Assembly (NCBI GenBank): GCA_029204225.1
Contig: CM055096.1
Coordinates: 68,765,741-68,829,740, forward strand
DNA length: 64,000 bases
Reading direction: 5' to 3'
Origin: Diphasiastrum complanatum
Taxonomy: Eukaryota > Streptophyta > Lycopodiopsida > Lycopodiales > Lycopodiaceae
A program made the translations under genes and the position numbers. A model generated the notes under the pieces. The model worked only from the letters and a program-made list of their open reading frames with translations, was not told the origin of the DNA and did not search any database. Below, piece after piece: positions 32,301 through 43,250 of this stretch (its first letter is position 1; each line of letters starts with the position of its first letter).

Positions 32301-35300
32301 AAAGATAAAGAACAATTACAACACTATACCACTTACCTCTCTGGCTGCAAGATGGGCAGCTGTAGGAACTGTCCAATCCGGTCCATGAGCTCATACACCA
32401 GTCCAAGTGTCGACCCCTCGCTGTTAGCCATGCGGAGCACAATGTAGAGTGGTCGAAGCAGTCCTGACAATGTCTGTGCATCCCTCCAGAACTGGTCTCC
32501 CCTCACCGTGGAAGAAAAGTGCTCCCCATCCTCAGTGCGCGGAAACGTACTGGCACAACAAAGATCATTAGCAACCATCTATAGAAGCTCGGCCCTGCAC
32601 TTGATCAAACGGTCGATGACCACCAAGTCGAATGCAAAGCGTGTGGGGGCTGGCTTACGGAGGTCCAGATGGCTGAACACCCGGAACATGGCAAGAACAC
32701 ACCTCTTTCTGGTGACAAAAGTCACCAGGAAGAGGGCCTCCCGGACGATGGCTCTAACCCAGGGAAGTGCTCCTATGTCCCCCATCAGAAGGTCTATGTC
32801 GTGCGCTGCACAGGGGGTATGAACAATATGAGGGAACTCGGCCTCTAGCAGTACACCCATCTGAATGCAATTCGTGGCATTGTCCGTCACCACCGTGACG
32901 ACATGCTGTGGGCCCATGGCTAGGATGGAAGACTTGATGACATCAAACATGAACTCTGCAGATATGACTCTCCCCCCCTGCTGCAATCCACTACCTTAAA
33001 AAACTGTGCCCATGCAGCTGGAGACCAGTATGTTGAGGATCGGCCTCCTCCTGACATCAGTCCAGCCATCGGACATGATGCTGCAACCGTAAGTGGCCCA
33101 GTACCGACGCAGAGGCTCCATCTCTCTAGACAAGGACTCAACCCTATCCCTCAGCATGTGTGTGCGGACAACCTCTGAACTAGGGACTCTCCAGCTAGGG
33201 CTGACAGACTGTGCAAGGCAGAAGGCCCTTCTGAAGGGCTCAGAGTCGGTGATGGCAAAGGGTAGGTTCAGTCTCGTAAATCAGACTGGCCACGCCCTGT
33301 GTGGCCTCTCTGTCCATGTGCGCCGCGAATGGTCTGCTGCACAAGGGCTCTCCCTGGTGGGCGACGGGTGGTGGACCTCCAGCACGGTGCACCAACCGTG
33401 ACGGGAATGGATGATGACGCGACAGGCTGGGCACTGGTGGATGCATCGGCTGTAGACGTGGAATGGGGAGAGTGGGATGCACTGGTAGGGATGGGTGCAG
33501 CAGCATAGGTGGGGTGCACTGGTGGAGGGGCAACATCTGGCATGGGGTACGAAAACTGCTGGCTGAGGAGGTCATCCGGATGGGAAGGAAAGGAAGAAGG
33601 GATCTCTTCCACATCCTCGAAGGCCCCAGCAGTAGCATCCTTGGCCTGCTCGGGTGGCGGAGAGTCCATGAGAAAGTCGTAGATTGGAGGAGTGCGAGCA
33701 ACAGTGGGTGGTGGTGGAACCGCAATGGCAACTGGCGGACGCGATGGGACGGGATCCACCGGAATTTGAGCAGATGGGGGTGCGTGAGGCAGAACTGTCT
33801 GAGGGGGATGAGGGGCAAAGGGACTGGAGGAGGATGCAATCCCTCTCCTTGTGCGTGCCAGCCAAGCAGGCAGCAACTCTGGGTCAGCCACATAAGGAGC
33901 GGTGCAAAATCGGAGAATGCCCTCCGAAATGGTGTTCTCCCCTGCCACGAGCCGCGGCCCGTAGGTGTCCAGTAGTCGCTGCCTGTCGGGGACGGTCATG
34001 CTGCCACAAGGGGCAGCATTCAAGGTGGCACCATTTTTGGCGCGTGCACCGAGCAGATGGCCTTTAAGGAGAGTGAGGGATGCAGCAAACTCGACGAGAC
34101 AGTATCGGCAGCACACGATCTTCTGACCGGTCTTGTTGGCCTTGTCGGCAACCCGCATGACAATGTCTACCTCGTCCCACAGACCGGAAAGGTCGGATTG
34201 CACCATTGCAGATGAAATGAGGGATGGATTGCTTGAAAAAAAACAGCAGGGTTTACTGTTGGAGAGACGCTGAAAATGGGCAAAGGCAGGGCGAAGCAAG
34301 TCAGATGCAAGGCAAGGCGTTGCGTGGGCGAAGGGCGACGCAAGGAATCATGAGGCAAGTAGGCAAAAAACAACATCGATGGCAGGGCGGAGGAGGGCGC
34401 AAAAGAATTTGAGATGAAAGGCGAGGGGGGCGGGTAGGTTTAGGTTGAAAAAAAAAAACTTAAATATTAAATATTAAATAATATATTATATTGTGGGACC
34501 GCGGTACCAGTATGGTCCCGCGGTACCAGTATGGTCCCGCGGTACCGGGATACGCGGTACCCAGTACCGCGGGACCTATGGATCCACCATAAAATTTCCT
34601 GCAATTGAATACCATATTGCAACAAAAAATATAACATTTCGGGCCAAAATCTTGGAGTATTCCAAGATTTTGACTCGGAACATTTTTGTTTTTTCTTATT
34701 GCAACATGGGATTCAAATTGCAGGAATCGAAATTCTGTTAAGCACTACAGGGACACTATTCTTGTCAGATAATATGAACTGTATTGGCCATATTTCTGCT
34801 GAATATTGTGCACATCCAATGATATTTGAGAGCCAATGAGATTAGGCCCTTAGAAAATTGGAGAGCATATGAAATTGTCAGAAAGCCAGTTTATAGGAAA
34901 ATCGACAAAGAATAGGAATGAAACTGGCATCTTTTTTTGTTTTTTATATTTTGATTGGAATATATTTTATTAAATATTTGCAAAAAATAAAATTTAACTT
35001 ACATTTTTTTAATTTTCATGGCAATAACCAGTTCTATATATGTTTTTATAATCTATATATTATTTTTGAGTAATATATATCATATATAAATAGTATATAT
35101 AAACCTAAGGAAGCGGATGGTGGGCGCGGACGCGCGTCCGAGGTGGGCACGTCCACCCTGGGTGGCCCCTCCCCACTCACTCACACATGCCCAAAAACAA
35201 TTAAAATTAATTTTACTCACTCTACCTCCCCCCCCCCCCCCCCCCCGGAATTAATTTTGAGGGGGTGGACCATGATTGCTTGCCCCCTCCGGTTAAAACA

Positions 35301-38300
35301 AATGAAAACAGTGCCAAAAAAAATTGCAAAAAACCTTCTCACTGCCCATACCTCCCTTATAAATTGTGTATGTCACTAACCTTTACTACAAAGTGGGGGC
35401 TACAACTCCGTCTTAAGTTTGGAATTCAAGCAATCTTTGGGAAAGGTCCCCCAGCAGCCCACTATCATCTTTGGAATGGATGTATCCCATGGCTCCCCAG
35501 GATCCGATTCATCTTTTATTGCAGTTGTAAATGCCTTGGTGCCTTTTCAACTTGTTTCCTCTTAACTTAGTCGCTTTTAGGGTTTAGGGTTTCAAGTTGC
35601 TTAAGCGATTTAACTGGTTGTTATTTTATCTATAGCATGTATGCCACCAGTGTGTAAGTTCAACTACCGGTGGAAGTTCAACTACAACTAAATATCTAAA
35701 AATAATGATTGAGATTCAGCATACTCTAGGCTAGGATGTGGCTCCATGAAAGGTGTTTCATGTAACGAGGTTGTAGACAAAATAGTGAGTGTCTTTATAG
35801 AACGTACATTTAAACTGCAAATGATTTTGAGGCTGGCGAGATGCTTATAGTAGAGGTTTCCCAGCTCGTGAAGTCATAAAAACAATACATCGGCCTTCCT
35901 ATAGAGATGCCTGTTTGGACGTATAATATAAGTGACAGAATTTTGCACACACATGTGCTTGATTATGCACATGTATTGAAGCTGCTTGGTATATGACAGG
36001 GACGATGTAAGTGAAAGTCAGTTTGAGCATGTTTTGCTAATAGAACTTCAGGCAATGAAAGGCAGTTTTATGGGCTTCATACTAGTTTAGGGTTTGGGGT
36101 TTGGCTTCACTGCCCATTTCCTGAGCTCGGACACCCAGGGAAGCAACATTCCTTTCGGGTCAATGATCAATACCCTTTTATCTAGATATTTGGTCAGGAA
36201 GCTTTGCAAGACAGCAATGGTCAAAAGGTCCTTCCAGTGATGTAGATGATAGGAGTGGTTATGTCGCCTTTATGTACTCACGAACTTTACCACATCATTA
36301 ATTGCTCCTTTTTCAAATCCACGTCAAACGTTTTTTGTGAGCTTTCAGAGACAACACCCACTGGTTTCCAATCAGTGGATTTTCCTACCGAGAAAGAGAA
36401 GGTCTTGGAGTACCAAGAAAAAGCGGAGCCCTTTTGTTATGTCGAGTATTATCCTAGACAGAAAATAAGTATATCTTTTTGTTGTATTAGCTTAAAAAGG
36501 TACAAATTGTCCTTAGTTAGTGAATTGATTACACGTGATATATGGTCCAACAATGCAATTGAACCACTACATCCAAAGTTATTGAGCAAATCAATATTCA
36601 TTTACTCTATGTGCCTTGGTAAGTTTCAATGTCTCCTAGTAAAATGCAAAGTCATGTCTAACATTTCAAATGTAGATTTTCAATCAAACACACAATTTTG
36701 TTTAATAAGATAAGGATTTCCAAAATCAGCAATCCTCAACATCGCAAACGAACAGAACTAACCAAGTCTCACCTGCCAGCACGAATTTTTCCACTATGTG
36801 CCTTTTGCTGACTTTTGTGCTTCCGTAGGTGACTCCTTGCACTGATCCCCGACGTAGTTTGCATGGTTGATGATCTAGCAGATCTAAACAAAAAAGAAAT
36901 TTGAGTCCTTCCTAGGGACACCACTCTAAAAACAATGACAACTTCAATAACTCTTGAAAATTATTTTATTCAATGGAAAAATTTATGCACTTGTCTGAGA
37001 CTAGTTATACATTAACTAAGATATGCAAAGAAACAAGGAACATGTAGCATGCAATGGATGCAAATAATGGACTGATACTTGACATGAAATCCAAGGATAG
37101 ACCTTAATTTCAAGAAAAAGTAAAACACCCACACTACTTGGCAACATTAATGAATGAGAAATTTGTTCACCACATTGAAGTAGATTGTACATACTATGTG
37201 CATTTTTTCTAGCTTCCAACAAAAATCAGAATGTATCTGCATATCCAAAAGTCAACGAACAAGCCTAATTGAAAGCAAAGGTATTGATTGAACGAGACAC
37301 AACATGTTCACAATCATCAAGGTCAGTAATCTGTGTCACCTTTATGCAATACCTAAGATGGTTTATTTGCAGTGAAGGTCGTGATATGCAATTGAGACCT
37401 ATTCTAAAGATTAAAAGGATTGTTGTAAGACATTATAAATGGCATTACAACATAACCAATGAGTGCAAAAGCTTGGAATTAGTTCTTTGAGAAAGGAGAG
37501 GCATATATGCAAAGTGGCACAAGACATAAATGTACTGTGGGCAATAACATACCCCCGGGTGTAGACACTCATATCACTTAAATTGCTGCTAATTTCAGAA
37601 GCAGCATCGTCATCAGTCAAATCTTTGACTTGTCCCTCTTCTTTGAGCTTTGCCGTCAAAGCTAGTCTTCGTTGGTGAACAGCTACATGGCGAGTATAGT
37701 ATCGTCCAACCTTCTCCAGACCTTCTTCAAATTCCACGATTGATGCCTGTGCGCACTCAATGGCAGCAGGTTTTACTTTACTGTCCAATAGCTCACTTCT
37801 TCCATACAGATAAGCAAGCCGCACAGCCTCGATCCAATTTCGAGCCTCGATAAGAAGGTCAATTGCCCCATTCGCATCTTTACAATATTCAATTGCAATC
37901 TCGGCAGCTTCTGCAGGTTTTCCCATAGCCTGAAGCTCTTCGCGAATTTCAGCTGCTAATTTGCCCACCTCCTTATCGGTCAAGCTTAGCCTTCCTGCAA
38001 CTATCATCGCATTTCGCCACAACCCACCGGAACGGTAAGCCCCTAGAGCATTTTGAAACTGAGAGCATGCACAAAATGCGGCTGCGGCATCCTCGAACTT
38101 TCCTTCACCGAGCAAATATCCCCCCCAAGCCTCTAGAAGTACAAACCTCTGCCTCTGCTGTTTGAAAATTCCAAGGCCAACTAAATACAAATCAGGATTT
38201 TCCTTTATGAGCCGCAGGCACTCTTCGAAATAAGAATCTCCCCCTGCAGCCAGATTCCGTAGAGCAGTCTCGTATCGACCAAGTCGGCAATCGATACTAT

Positions 38301-41300
38301 ATCGCATTAGAGGAGCTGGCATTTCCTCTAACCTTTGCAAATATGGTAAAAACTCTTTTGGGTCCTGCTGAGAATGTGTTGCAACCATCGCAGCAAGGTG
38401 TAAATCGTAGAGCCCCAAAGCTGCATCAAAGACTGTGTGAGCATCGGTAAGCCATATCAGGTGCTTCAAGGCTGTTTCTGCGCTGAGCTTTTCCATTGCC
38501 TGGAGCGACTCAGCACAGTCACCTACAATCTCAGCAGATCGCAACTGTTTCACCCTTTGAAGGGCTTGTCCGAGCTCATTTGAACCTGCACGAGCCAATG
38601 TAGTAATTATACAAAGCTCTTTAGAGGGACTAGTTTTACCGCTTTCCTCGAGTGCCCCCCTGATGGAGCTTAAAACTTTCTCCACCTTGCTCAATCCATT
38701 GATGTTCACCTTTTTATTGTCTAATATGTGAATGGCATCTATGTGGCCAGCTTCAGCTTTCTCAACTGTAGTGGATAAAGGTGAAAGGTTTTTGTATTTA
38801 GTTTCAAGGACATTCTCGTTGTTGAGAGCACATACCAGCTCTGTAACAAGACTCATCTGGCCAACCTGCTTCACAAATTCAGACGCAAGGTTGGAAAACT
38901 TCTCCACGCCAATGAGATCAACAACAACATTTAAGTCAAAGTGATGCCTCCTTGCAAGAAGCAATGCATCTTTAAAATGAAACTCTGACAATGTATTTGC
39001 AATAGCATGAAGTACCAAACTTCGAGGATATATAGTTTCCAGATTTCCTCGGACAGTTTGCAGAATGACAGCATTGTCACCACCTCCAACTGCAGTAATC
39101 AAACTGGCTCCCCTCTCCCACAAGGGCAACACTTTAAGGTCATTGGGTCTTTTCCCCTTGCGAGCTTTACTTCCGTAATCAAGACCCGCATCTGAACCAT
39201 TGGTAGTTGGGCCGAGGCCAGAATATTTGTCTACGTCACACAAAGTGATCGAGTCTTTGTACATTAGATCATGTAGGCTAACAACATGCAATGTATCACT
39301 TCTTGTTGTGTACAGAACATGGACAATATTCTTCTGCCGCTTTGATGCAGTGCTTGAATGCAGTGTATAAGTCGTGCATTCATCACTAATAATTATGCCC
39401 CCCACTTGAAGTTTTCCATGTTCATCAAGTCCCAAAATTACATTTTCTGTCGCATCAATATTCTCCTTAAGAACAACTTGCATCCATGGAGACGGAGAAG
39501 AAAGCCTCATCACTGAAAGCCCCAAATAGTCAAGCTCTACCCCTTCACCTAAATGAAACGGAAAGATTGAGCCACCTTGCAGCTGAACATATGTTGCCAC
39601 CCTATGCCTGTCACTGCTGAATCTGTAAGGGCATGAAACAATGTCTATCACTGGTTCTTCCAAGACGATCTCGGACATGAATTCGATGTCCCACTCACTT
39701 GAATCGTTCTCACTGAACACCAGGTTGTACTTGACAAGAACCTCATTGTTGTTCTGTGAAACGGTCGCCCCGACAAGGGACGCCGAACCCACAAATGTTA
39801 AGTTCCTAATGAGGCTAGAATCAAACTGTTTATTAGAACATTTTACAATGCGAGCATCATGTTCTGATCCCTCAAGCAAATGCCAGGTATTAAGACTTGG
39901 AAGCTGAAGAATACTAAAACAACCATTAGACAGACAGGCTGCTACAACGCTCCCATTGGCATCCAAATTGGTGAAGGTCACACCTTTGATGGGGGCTAGA
40001 AACTTGAGCTTGAAATATGACATGGGGGGAGGAACTAAAGCGACCGAAAACGGTGTTATGAGCAACTCGTTCCCACTGACTACAAAAGCTGTATCTTCCG
40101 CAATAACAGCGCTTTTCCAGCACATATTCACAATCTGCATGAAACCAGAAACTGTCCAAAACATAATGCAAAAAGGTTTTTCGGGGTCCCACATCATTCT
40201 AACCTCTTTTCCTTCCATGAATCGCCATTCTTGTTTAAGATACCAGTGATAGTTGCTGCAGTACCAAATTTGAACACCATGCCATTCGCTACATTTGAGT
40301 GACAAAGCCAGTAGCTCGCCACCGATATTCCACTGCATAGCTGTAACTGTTGCATCGGCAGGAGCAACGACTTCAAAAATCTGCTTCTTAAGACCATTTC
40401 TTTCAAAAAAGTTAACTACAGGAGGCTGATGAGTTTTAAATCTATTGGACGATGTGGCAATTCGAGCGCCCCCGGGGCACCAAGTCAATGAAGTCTGATG
40501 GCATGAAATGGACTCGCCAGAAGCATGCAATGTTCCAGTCTCCTTTTCCCATATCTTCAAACTTGTCCTACCTGTCGCTGAATTGGAATCTGCTGACAAT
40601 GTTGCAAAATATTTACCATCGCCACGCCAGCTAGCTTGTAGAGATCCATTCCTCATGCCATCCCCCTACATGAATTCCATGATCGTCCCCCTGATTCAGC
40701 TATTTAAGGTAAGCAAGAAGAGCATCCACAACTAATGGTTCACACTGACTCTCCATAATTTCAGTCATGCCATAGACCCCACTATAATAGGCATCACTAG
40801 AACAATCAATGCACACACAAAAGTGGAGCGATTGAACAAAGAACATACCAAGCTGTCCAGGGGATTTCGAACCGACATCTCGTAGAGCAAGTCCCACTCC
40901 TGGGTCATGAGTAGCAGTTGGCCTAGCCCAGTGCCCACTAGTAAAAGCTCGCCATTGGGACTCGCAGCCAAGCTCACAACTCCCCCCTGCACAGCTCCCA
41001 CCACTTCCACCTGCAAAGATGAAGGGTTCACTAAAAGCAAATCCCCTGCTTGAGTGCCCACCACCAATGCCTCCTGCTCCATCACGTACTCTATGTCAAC
41101 GATCGTATTCGAACTTTGAGGCTCTCCGTCGGTGTCGAGATGATCCACTAGAGACATGCATTGCTGAATCTGCTATAGGCGACACAAGCATTAAAATGTG
41201 ACGAAATCTCTTACCTAATTAGTAAATATCTCAAATGTTCCTCTGAAGACATGCATTGCTATCAGCTATAAGCAACACGAGCATTAAAATGTGACTAGAT

Positions 41301-41618
41301 TCCTTGCATACACATTGAACCCTAGTTAGTAAACATCTCAAATTTTACCAGAAGAAAACTTGGATCAGAGTATATTTTCAATGGTGAAAATAAGGCTTAA
41401 TGTCATAGAAGTGAAGAAAGGGCCTCAAAAGCCACTGTGTCTAGTATTCTTATTCAAACCTTCGAAGATAAGTCGATCCAATATATTCTGAGCAAGCTTG
41501 AGCCAAAAAAGACGCGATTGTGGTCGGAGTCACGAGCTATTGCCACCAACTTCTCAGCCCCTCCATCTTCCAGATTCACTTGAAGCCTTGAATCACCAAA
41601 CACTGTCAAATTCCTCAT
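26068..41618 (-). CDS. ELP1: Elongator complex protein 1 (ELP1/IKAP homologue)
   Basis: Five coding exons join in frame on the minus strand: 41618-41460 (ATG 41616-41618, starts MRNLTVFGDSRL), about 41172-40849, 40665-37553, 36883-36773 and 26383-26068. Donors are GTTTGA, GTATGT, GTATGT and GTGAGA; acceptors end TATAG/CAG, ATGTAG, GTTTAG and CTCAG; phases 0, 0, 2, 2. The total is about 1,340 codons, the family's usual length. Landmarks: GLGQLLLMTQEWDLLYE, SWRGDGKYFA, FFERNGLKK, YLKQEWRF, MMWDPEKP (first WD40 propeller), LLARRHHFDLNVVVDLIG, LLEAWGGYLLGEGKFEDAAA (TPR-like helices) and the basic-to-acidic junction GKIRAGSPGEELALIEHL. ELP1 scaffolds the Elongator complex, which modifies wobble uridines of tRNAs and influences transcription elongation. 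Intron 4 is about 10.4 kb and holds a hAT transposon. All junctions were read by eye, without transcript support. Confidence 0.93.
26384..28147 (-). other. ELP1 intron 4, part proximal to exon 5
   Basis: About 1.8 kb of AT-rich intron lies between exon 5 and the left inverted arm of the hAT insertion. Open frames such as 26896-27265 (+) have no recognisable motif and I regard them as chance. Confidence 0.5.
28148..28302. repeat. Left outer inverted arm of the hAT region
   Basis: About 155 bp, from TTTCCTATAAACTAGCTTTCC to the TIR, aligns with the reverse complement of 34759-34900. Shared parts include ATATTCAGCAGAAATA and GGCCAATACAGTT. Similarity continues right up to the inner TIR, so these are either extensions of the element's terminal repeats or the two arms of an older foldback element. 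Confidence 0.75.
28551..28810. repeat. 86-bp tandem repeat inside the hAT element
   Basis: The unit starting GGCACATGGGCACTG begins at 28551, 28637 and 28723, with period exactly 86. The first two units are nearly identical and the third changes partway into related GGACAGGTACA words. It lies upstream of the small + strand frame at 29033, so it could act as that gene's promoter or as transposase-binding subterminal repeats. Confidence 0.8.
29033..29398 (+). CDS. Small charged protein encoded by the hAT element, unknown function
   Basis: An intact frame of 121 codons runs from ATG (MAERIPPRPEGEARRKLEED) to TAG. The protein is very rich in Arg and Glu. It has a probable long helix or coiled coil at residues 12-45, an Ala-Pro linker (PAPAVAPAPAV) at about 52-64, a second basic helix (FTRRQLIMVRERAAHRRAG) at about 73-92, and an acidic end. 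I recognise no known domain. It lies at the opposite end of the element from the transposase start, transcribed toward it, with the two stops about 490 bp apart. Its frame is open although the transposase carries several stops. It could be an accessory protein or a displaced helical segment of the transposase; GC-rich DNA also yields chance frames, which limits confidence. Confidence 0.45.
   Translation: MAERIPPRPEGEARRKLEEDVRKHNERHRKQEANIAEMLRQTRDRHPELQIPAPAVAPAPAVELDLDEQIGMNFTRRQLIMVRERAAHRRAGQEVARGNREAERERHNNAPDEGEESVEDT
29888..34206 (-). pseudogene. hAT transposase with proline-rich and AT-hook tail, inactivated
   Basis: Read on the minus strand. Start at 34206 (MVQSDLSGLWDEVD) and BED-type finger KIVCCRYCLVEF...LLKGHLLGARA...C at about 34130-34000. 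A Pro/Ser-rich linker follows, then DUF659 at 33190-32580 (YGCSIMSDGWTDVRRRPIL, VVTDNATNCIQMG, TPCAAHDIDLLMGDIGALPW). Next comes LRPLYIVLRMANSEG with donor GAG|GTAAGT near 32333. The hAT dimerisation exons are 32220-31887 (RLPITWWTMFGS, LALRVLSQ) and about 31793-31627 (CERNWSTWALIHTRRRNRLS). A last exon from about 31520 carries an acidic/Glu-rich stretch, a Gly-rich stretch, a long Pro-Ala-rich stretch and two AT-hook-like motifs (RKRPGRPKG and GRRGRPRR) at 30210-30110. Nonsense codons at about 32579 (TAG), 32190 (TGA), 30897 and 30390 (TAG), plus frame changes near 33270 and 31275, make it a pseudogene. Confidence 0.8.
34759..34900. repeat. Right outer inverted arm of the hAT region
   Basis: The reverse complement aligns with 28148-28302 over about 140 bp (GCAGAAATATGGCCAATAC, TTTCCTATAAACTGGCTTTC). 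See the left arm for the interpretation. Confidence 0.75.
34901..36772 (-). other. ELP1 intron 4, part proximal to exon 4
   Basis: About 1.9 kb of intron. A GC-rich island (35105-35170) and a C homopolymer of about 18-20 bp (35228-35247) interrupt AT-rich DNA. A 155-codon + frame at 36246-36713 is open but has no motif I recognise, and may be chance or an old retrocopy. A double telomere-type word (TTTAGGGTTTAGGG) at about 35577 is too short to mean a telomere relic. Confidence 0.5.
41163..41350. repeat. Diverged tandem duplication at the ELP1 intron 1/exon 2 border
   Basis: About 95 bp containing GACATGCATTGCT, CTATAGGCGACAC and GCATTAAAATGTGAC (41154-41245) is repeated with changes at 41249-41345. 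The first copy includes the 5' end of exon 2 and its acceptor, so a second acceptor-like TATAG lies about 95 bp upstream. Confidence 0.65.
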
Positions 41619-42230
41619 CTCTCTCTGTTTGTCTCAACACACTTTATTATGGCTATTTTTGCGGCGCGCTCCTAAAACCTAAAAATACCCAAATTCACAT
41701 TGGTGCAAACTGATCTGCTTGTAATGTCTTGAGCTGGGAATGTTTGATCGTCATCTCTCTCAACTTACTCCTACTTCAATCCAAAATTCCTTTCTCATGA
41801 TACTAGCAGGCATCGACTACTGCATCATAATTTAAGATCCTCTAGTTTACAAAATACTATTTGCGGAAGAGTAATTTGATCTATATCTTCTCATGCTGCC
41901 CGGTCGATTGCTAATTGTGTTCTAGCCTTTAAGTATGTCTAAGTGTGCACCACAACAAACAATTAGCGCATATCAGAGGGAATGGATTCATCTAAATAAG
42001 CCTACCCCCACTAGTTTTTGAAACAAAAGCCAAAAAGTTTTTGTCCAACACACCACGATCGACACAGCCTGAACACACCACGATCTCGCAATGGTGTGCT
42101 GATCTTGCTTATCGGATCAACACACTGCTCGCCCTCTCGCTCTCCCCTCGCTCTCTCTCGCAGTGAACAAGGGTTTTAGCGTTTAGGGCTAGGAACTCAA
42201 AGTCATGTGGAAGGTGGTATTTAAGGTTTA
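41619..42230 (-). promoter_or_regulatory. ELP1 5' flank: leader and probable promoter
   Basis: Upstream of the ATG (41618) are an ATAATAAAG box at about 41649, a GC-rich patch (GAGCGCGCCGC) and, near 42110-42180, GAGAGAG clusters with an AAACCCTTG telobox-like word typical of plant housekeeping promoters. A possible short upstream frame of 19 codons (41754-41695, MTIKHSQ...) would lie in the leader if transcription starts above it. The start site is not determinable. Confidence 0.35.
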
Positions 42231-42939
42231 AGCTTATTTTGGCAAAAGAAAGAAATGTGCTTTTTGAGTCGTTTTCCTTTCACACTTTTTGGATCCTTTC
42301 CTTTTCCACACTTAACACTTGCCTTAAAGGATTTGATAGGCCAATTTATTTCAGCTTTGTTGCAAAGTGGTAAGTGATCTTGATCATGAACTTGAAGTTA
42401 ATGTGTCGTTGCGTGATGACAATGGTTGATACTCGACCAGGTTGGTTTTAGTCCATCAATGCACATATAGATACTCGGATAGGGGCAAAAAATTTGAATT
42501 TGACATGGTATTAGTATAATATCCATATTTAGTTAGTTTCCAAAATATACATATGTGATAAATATTATTCATGGTGTTCTAAAGACATTGGTGGGCACCA
42601 ACAAAGTATTGGCCTTTAAAATGTAAGGTCACGCTTTTCATTGAATGCATACTACCCTTTATAAAATGGCTAATTTCAGGAAAAAAAAATTATATACTCA
42701 TACCCGGGTTTATACTTGGCTGGTATCACCCCTGCAATACCCAAGTCGGTTGATACCAGCCACCAATTTACAAACATGTTGATACTGATACCTGACTAGT
42801 ATCAAATAAATTTAAAAAGTATAATACCAGGACCCGGCTAGTATAAAAAATATCAATACCAGCCCAACACTGGGTCGCAAATTTGTCTTGAAGGATTTGT
42901 AGGAGAAAATTTAAACTTTGTTGTGAAGCATGGTAAGTT

Positions 42940-43250
42940 ATCATGATCATTTGCCTAAAGCTTTTGTGATATATCTGGTCCTGTAAAAAATTAATAATGT
43001 CCATATAAATTGATGTTTTCAATTGAATACGCATTATATGCTCATCCGGAAATTCATCAGAAATGGGTTCAAACTGATTTTTCGTTTTGGAGGCGGGATA
43101 TATAATCAGCATTTTGATGGTCCTTGCCTCTTCTTAATTTTACTTCATAATTAAACTCATCTAATAACAATACCCATCTAGCTACCCTACCCGAAAAATC
43201 AGGTTTATTCACTAAATGTTTCAATGCATAGTGATCAAGCTAGAATCTTG
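42940..43250 (-). pseudogene. Ty3/Gypsy RNase H fragment
   Basis: The minus strand gives a block LDHYALKHLVNKPDFSGRVA, then a RWVLLLDEFNYEV-like segment, a GK and NADYISRL. It matches the Gypsy RNase H pattern TDHxALKxLL...GRxxRW...F...GxxNxxADxLSR, followed by FPDEHI as in the FPDE segment after Gypsy RNase H. Frame changes and the missing catalytic parts show it is a fragment. Confidence 0.75.

Larger units (their letters stand above)
28303..34758 (-). mobile_element. hAT DNA transposon in ELP1 intron 4
   Basis: Terminal inverted repeats of about 18 bp: TAGGGTCCCTGTAGTGCT at 28303-28320 and the complement of TAGTGTCCCTGTAGTGCT at 34741-34758 (one mismatch). Subterminal regions at 28350-28415 and 34495-34582 share GGTACC/CCGCGG-rich repeats in opposite orientation, common in hAT elements. 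The interior encodes a BED-finger, DUF659 and hAT dimerisation-domain transposase (minus strand) and one small + strand frame. Base composition is markedly GC-richer than the surrounding intron. The 8-bp flanks (GAGGAAAA and TTCTTGTC) do not match as a simple target duplication, because the outer flanks are themselves inverted repeats. At 6.46 kb this is a full-size, now inactive element. Confidence 0.85.

Noticed and set aside
33240-33975. Long + and alternative-phase frames opposite the transposase N-terminus
   Set aside because: GC-rich sequence opens several frames at once; only the minus frame with the BED finger and Pro-rich linker has family motifs.
35577-35595. Interstitial telomeric sequence (TTTAGGG twice)
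   Set aside because: Two units are expected by chance in AT-rich intron sequence and are common as teloboxes.
36246-36713. 155-codon + frame in ELP1 intron 4
   Set aside because: No recognisable motif, no codon bias visible by eye, and no splice or promoter support; mentioned only in the intron entry.
37016-37490. Open frames beyond the ELP1 large exon (ORF reading through 37553)
   Set aside because: The donor ACCCGGGG|GTATGT at 37553/37552 and in-phase joining to 36883-36773 restore the conserved ELP1 sequence; the read-through residues do not match the family.
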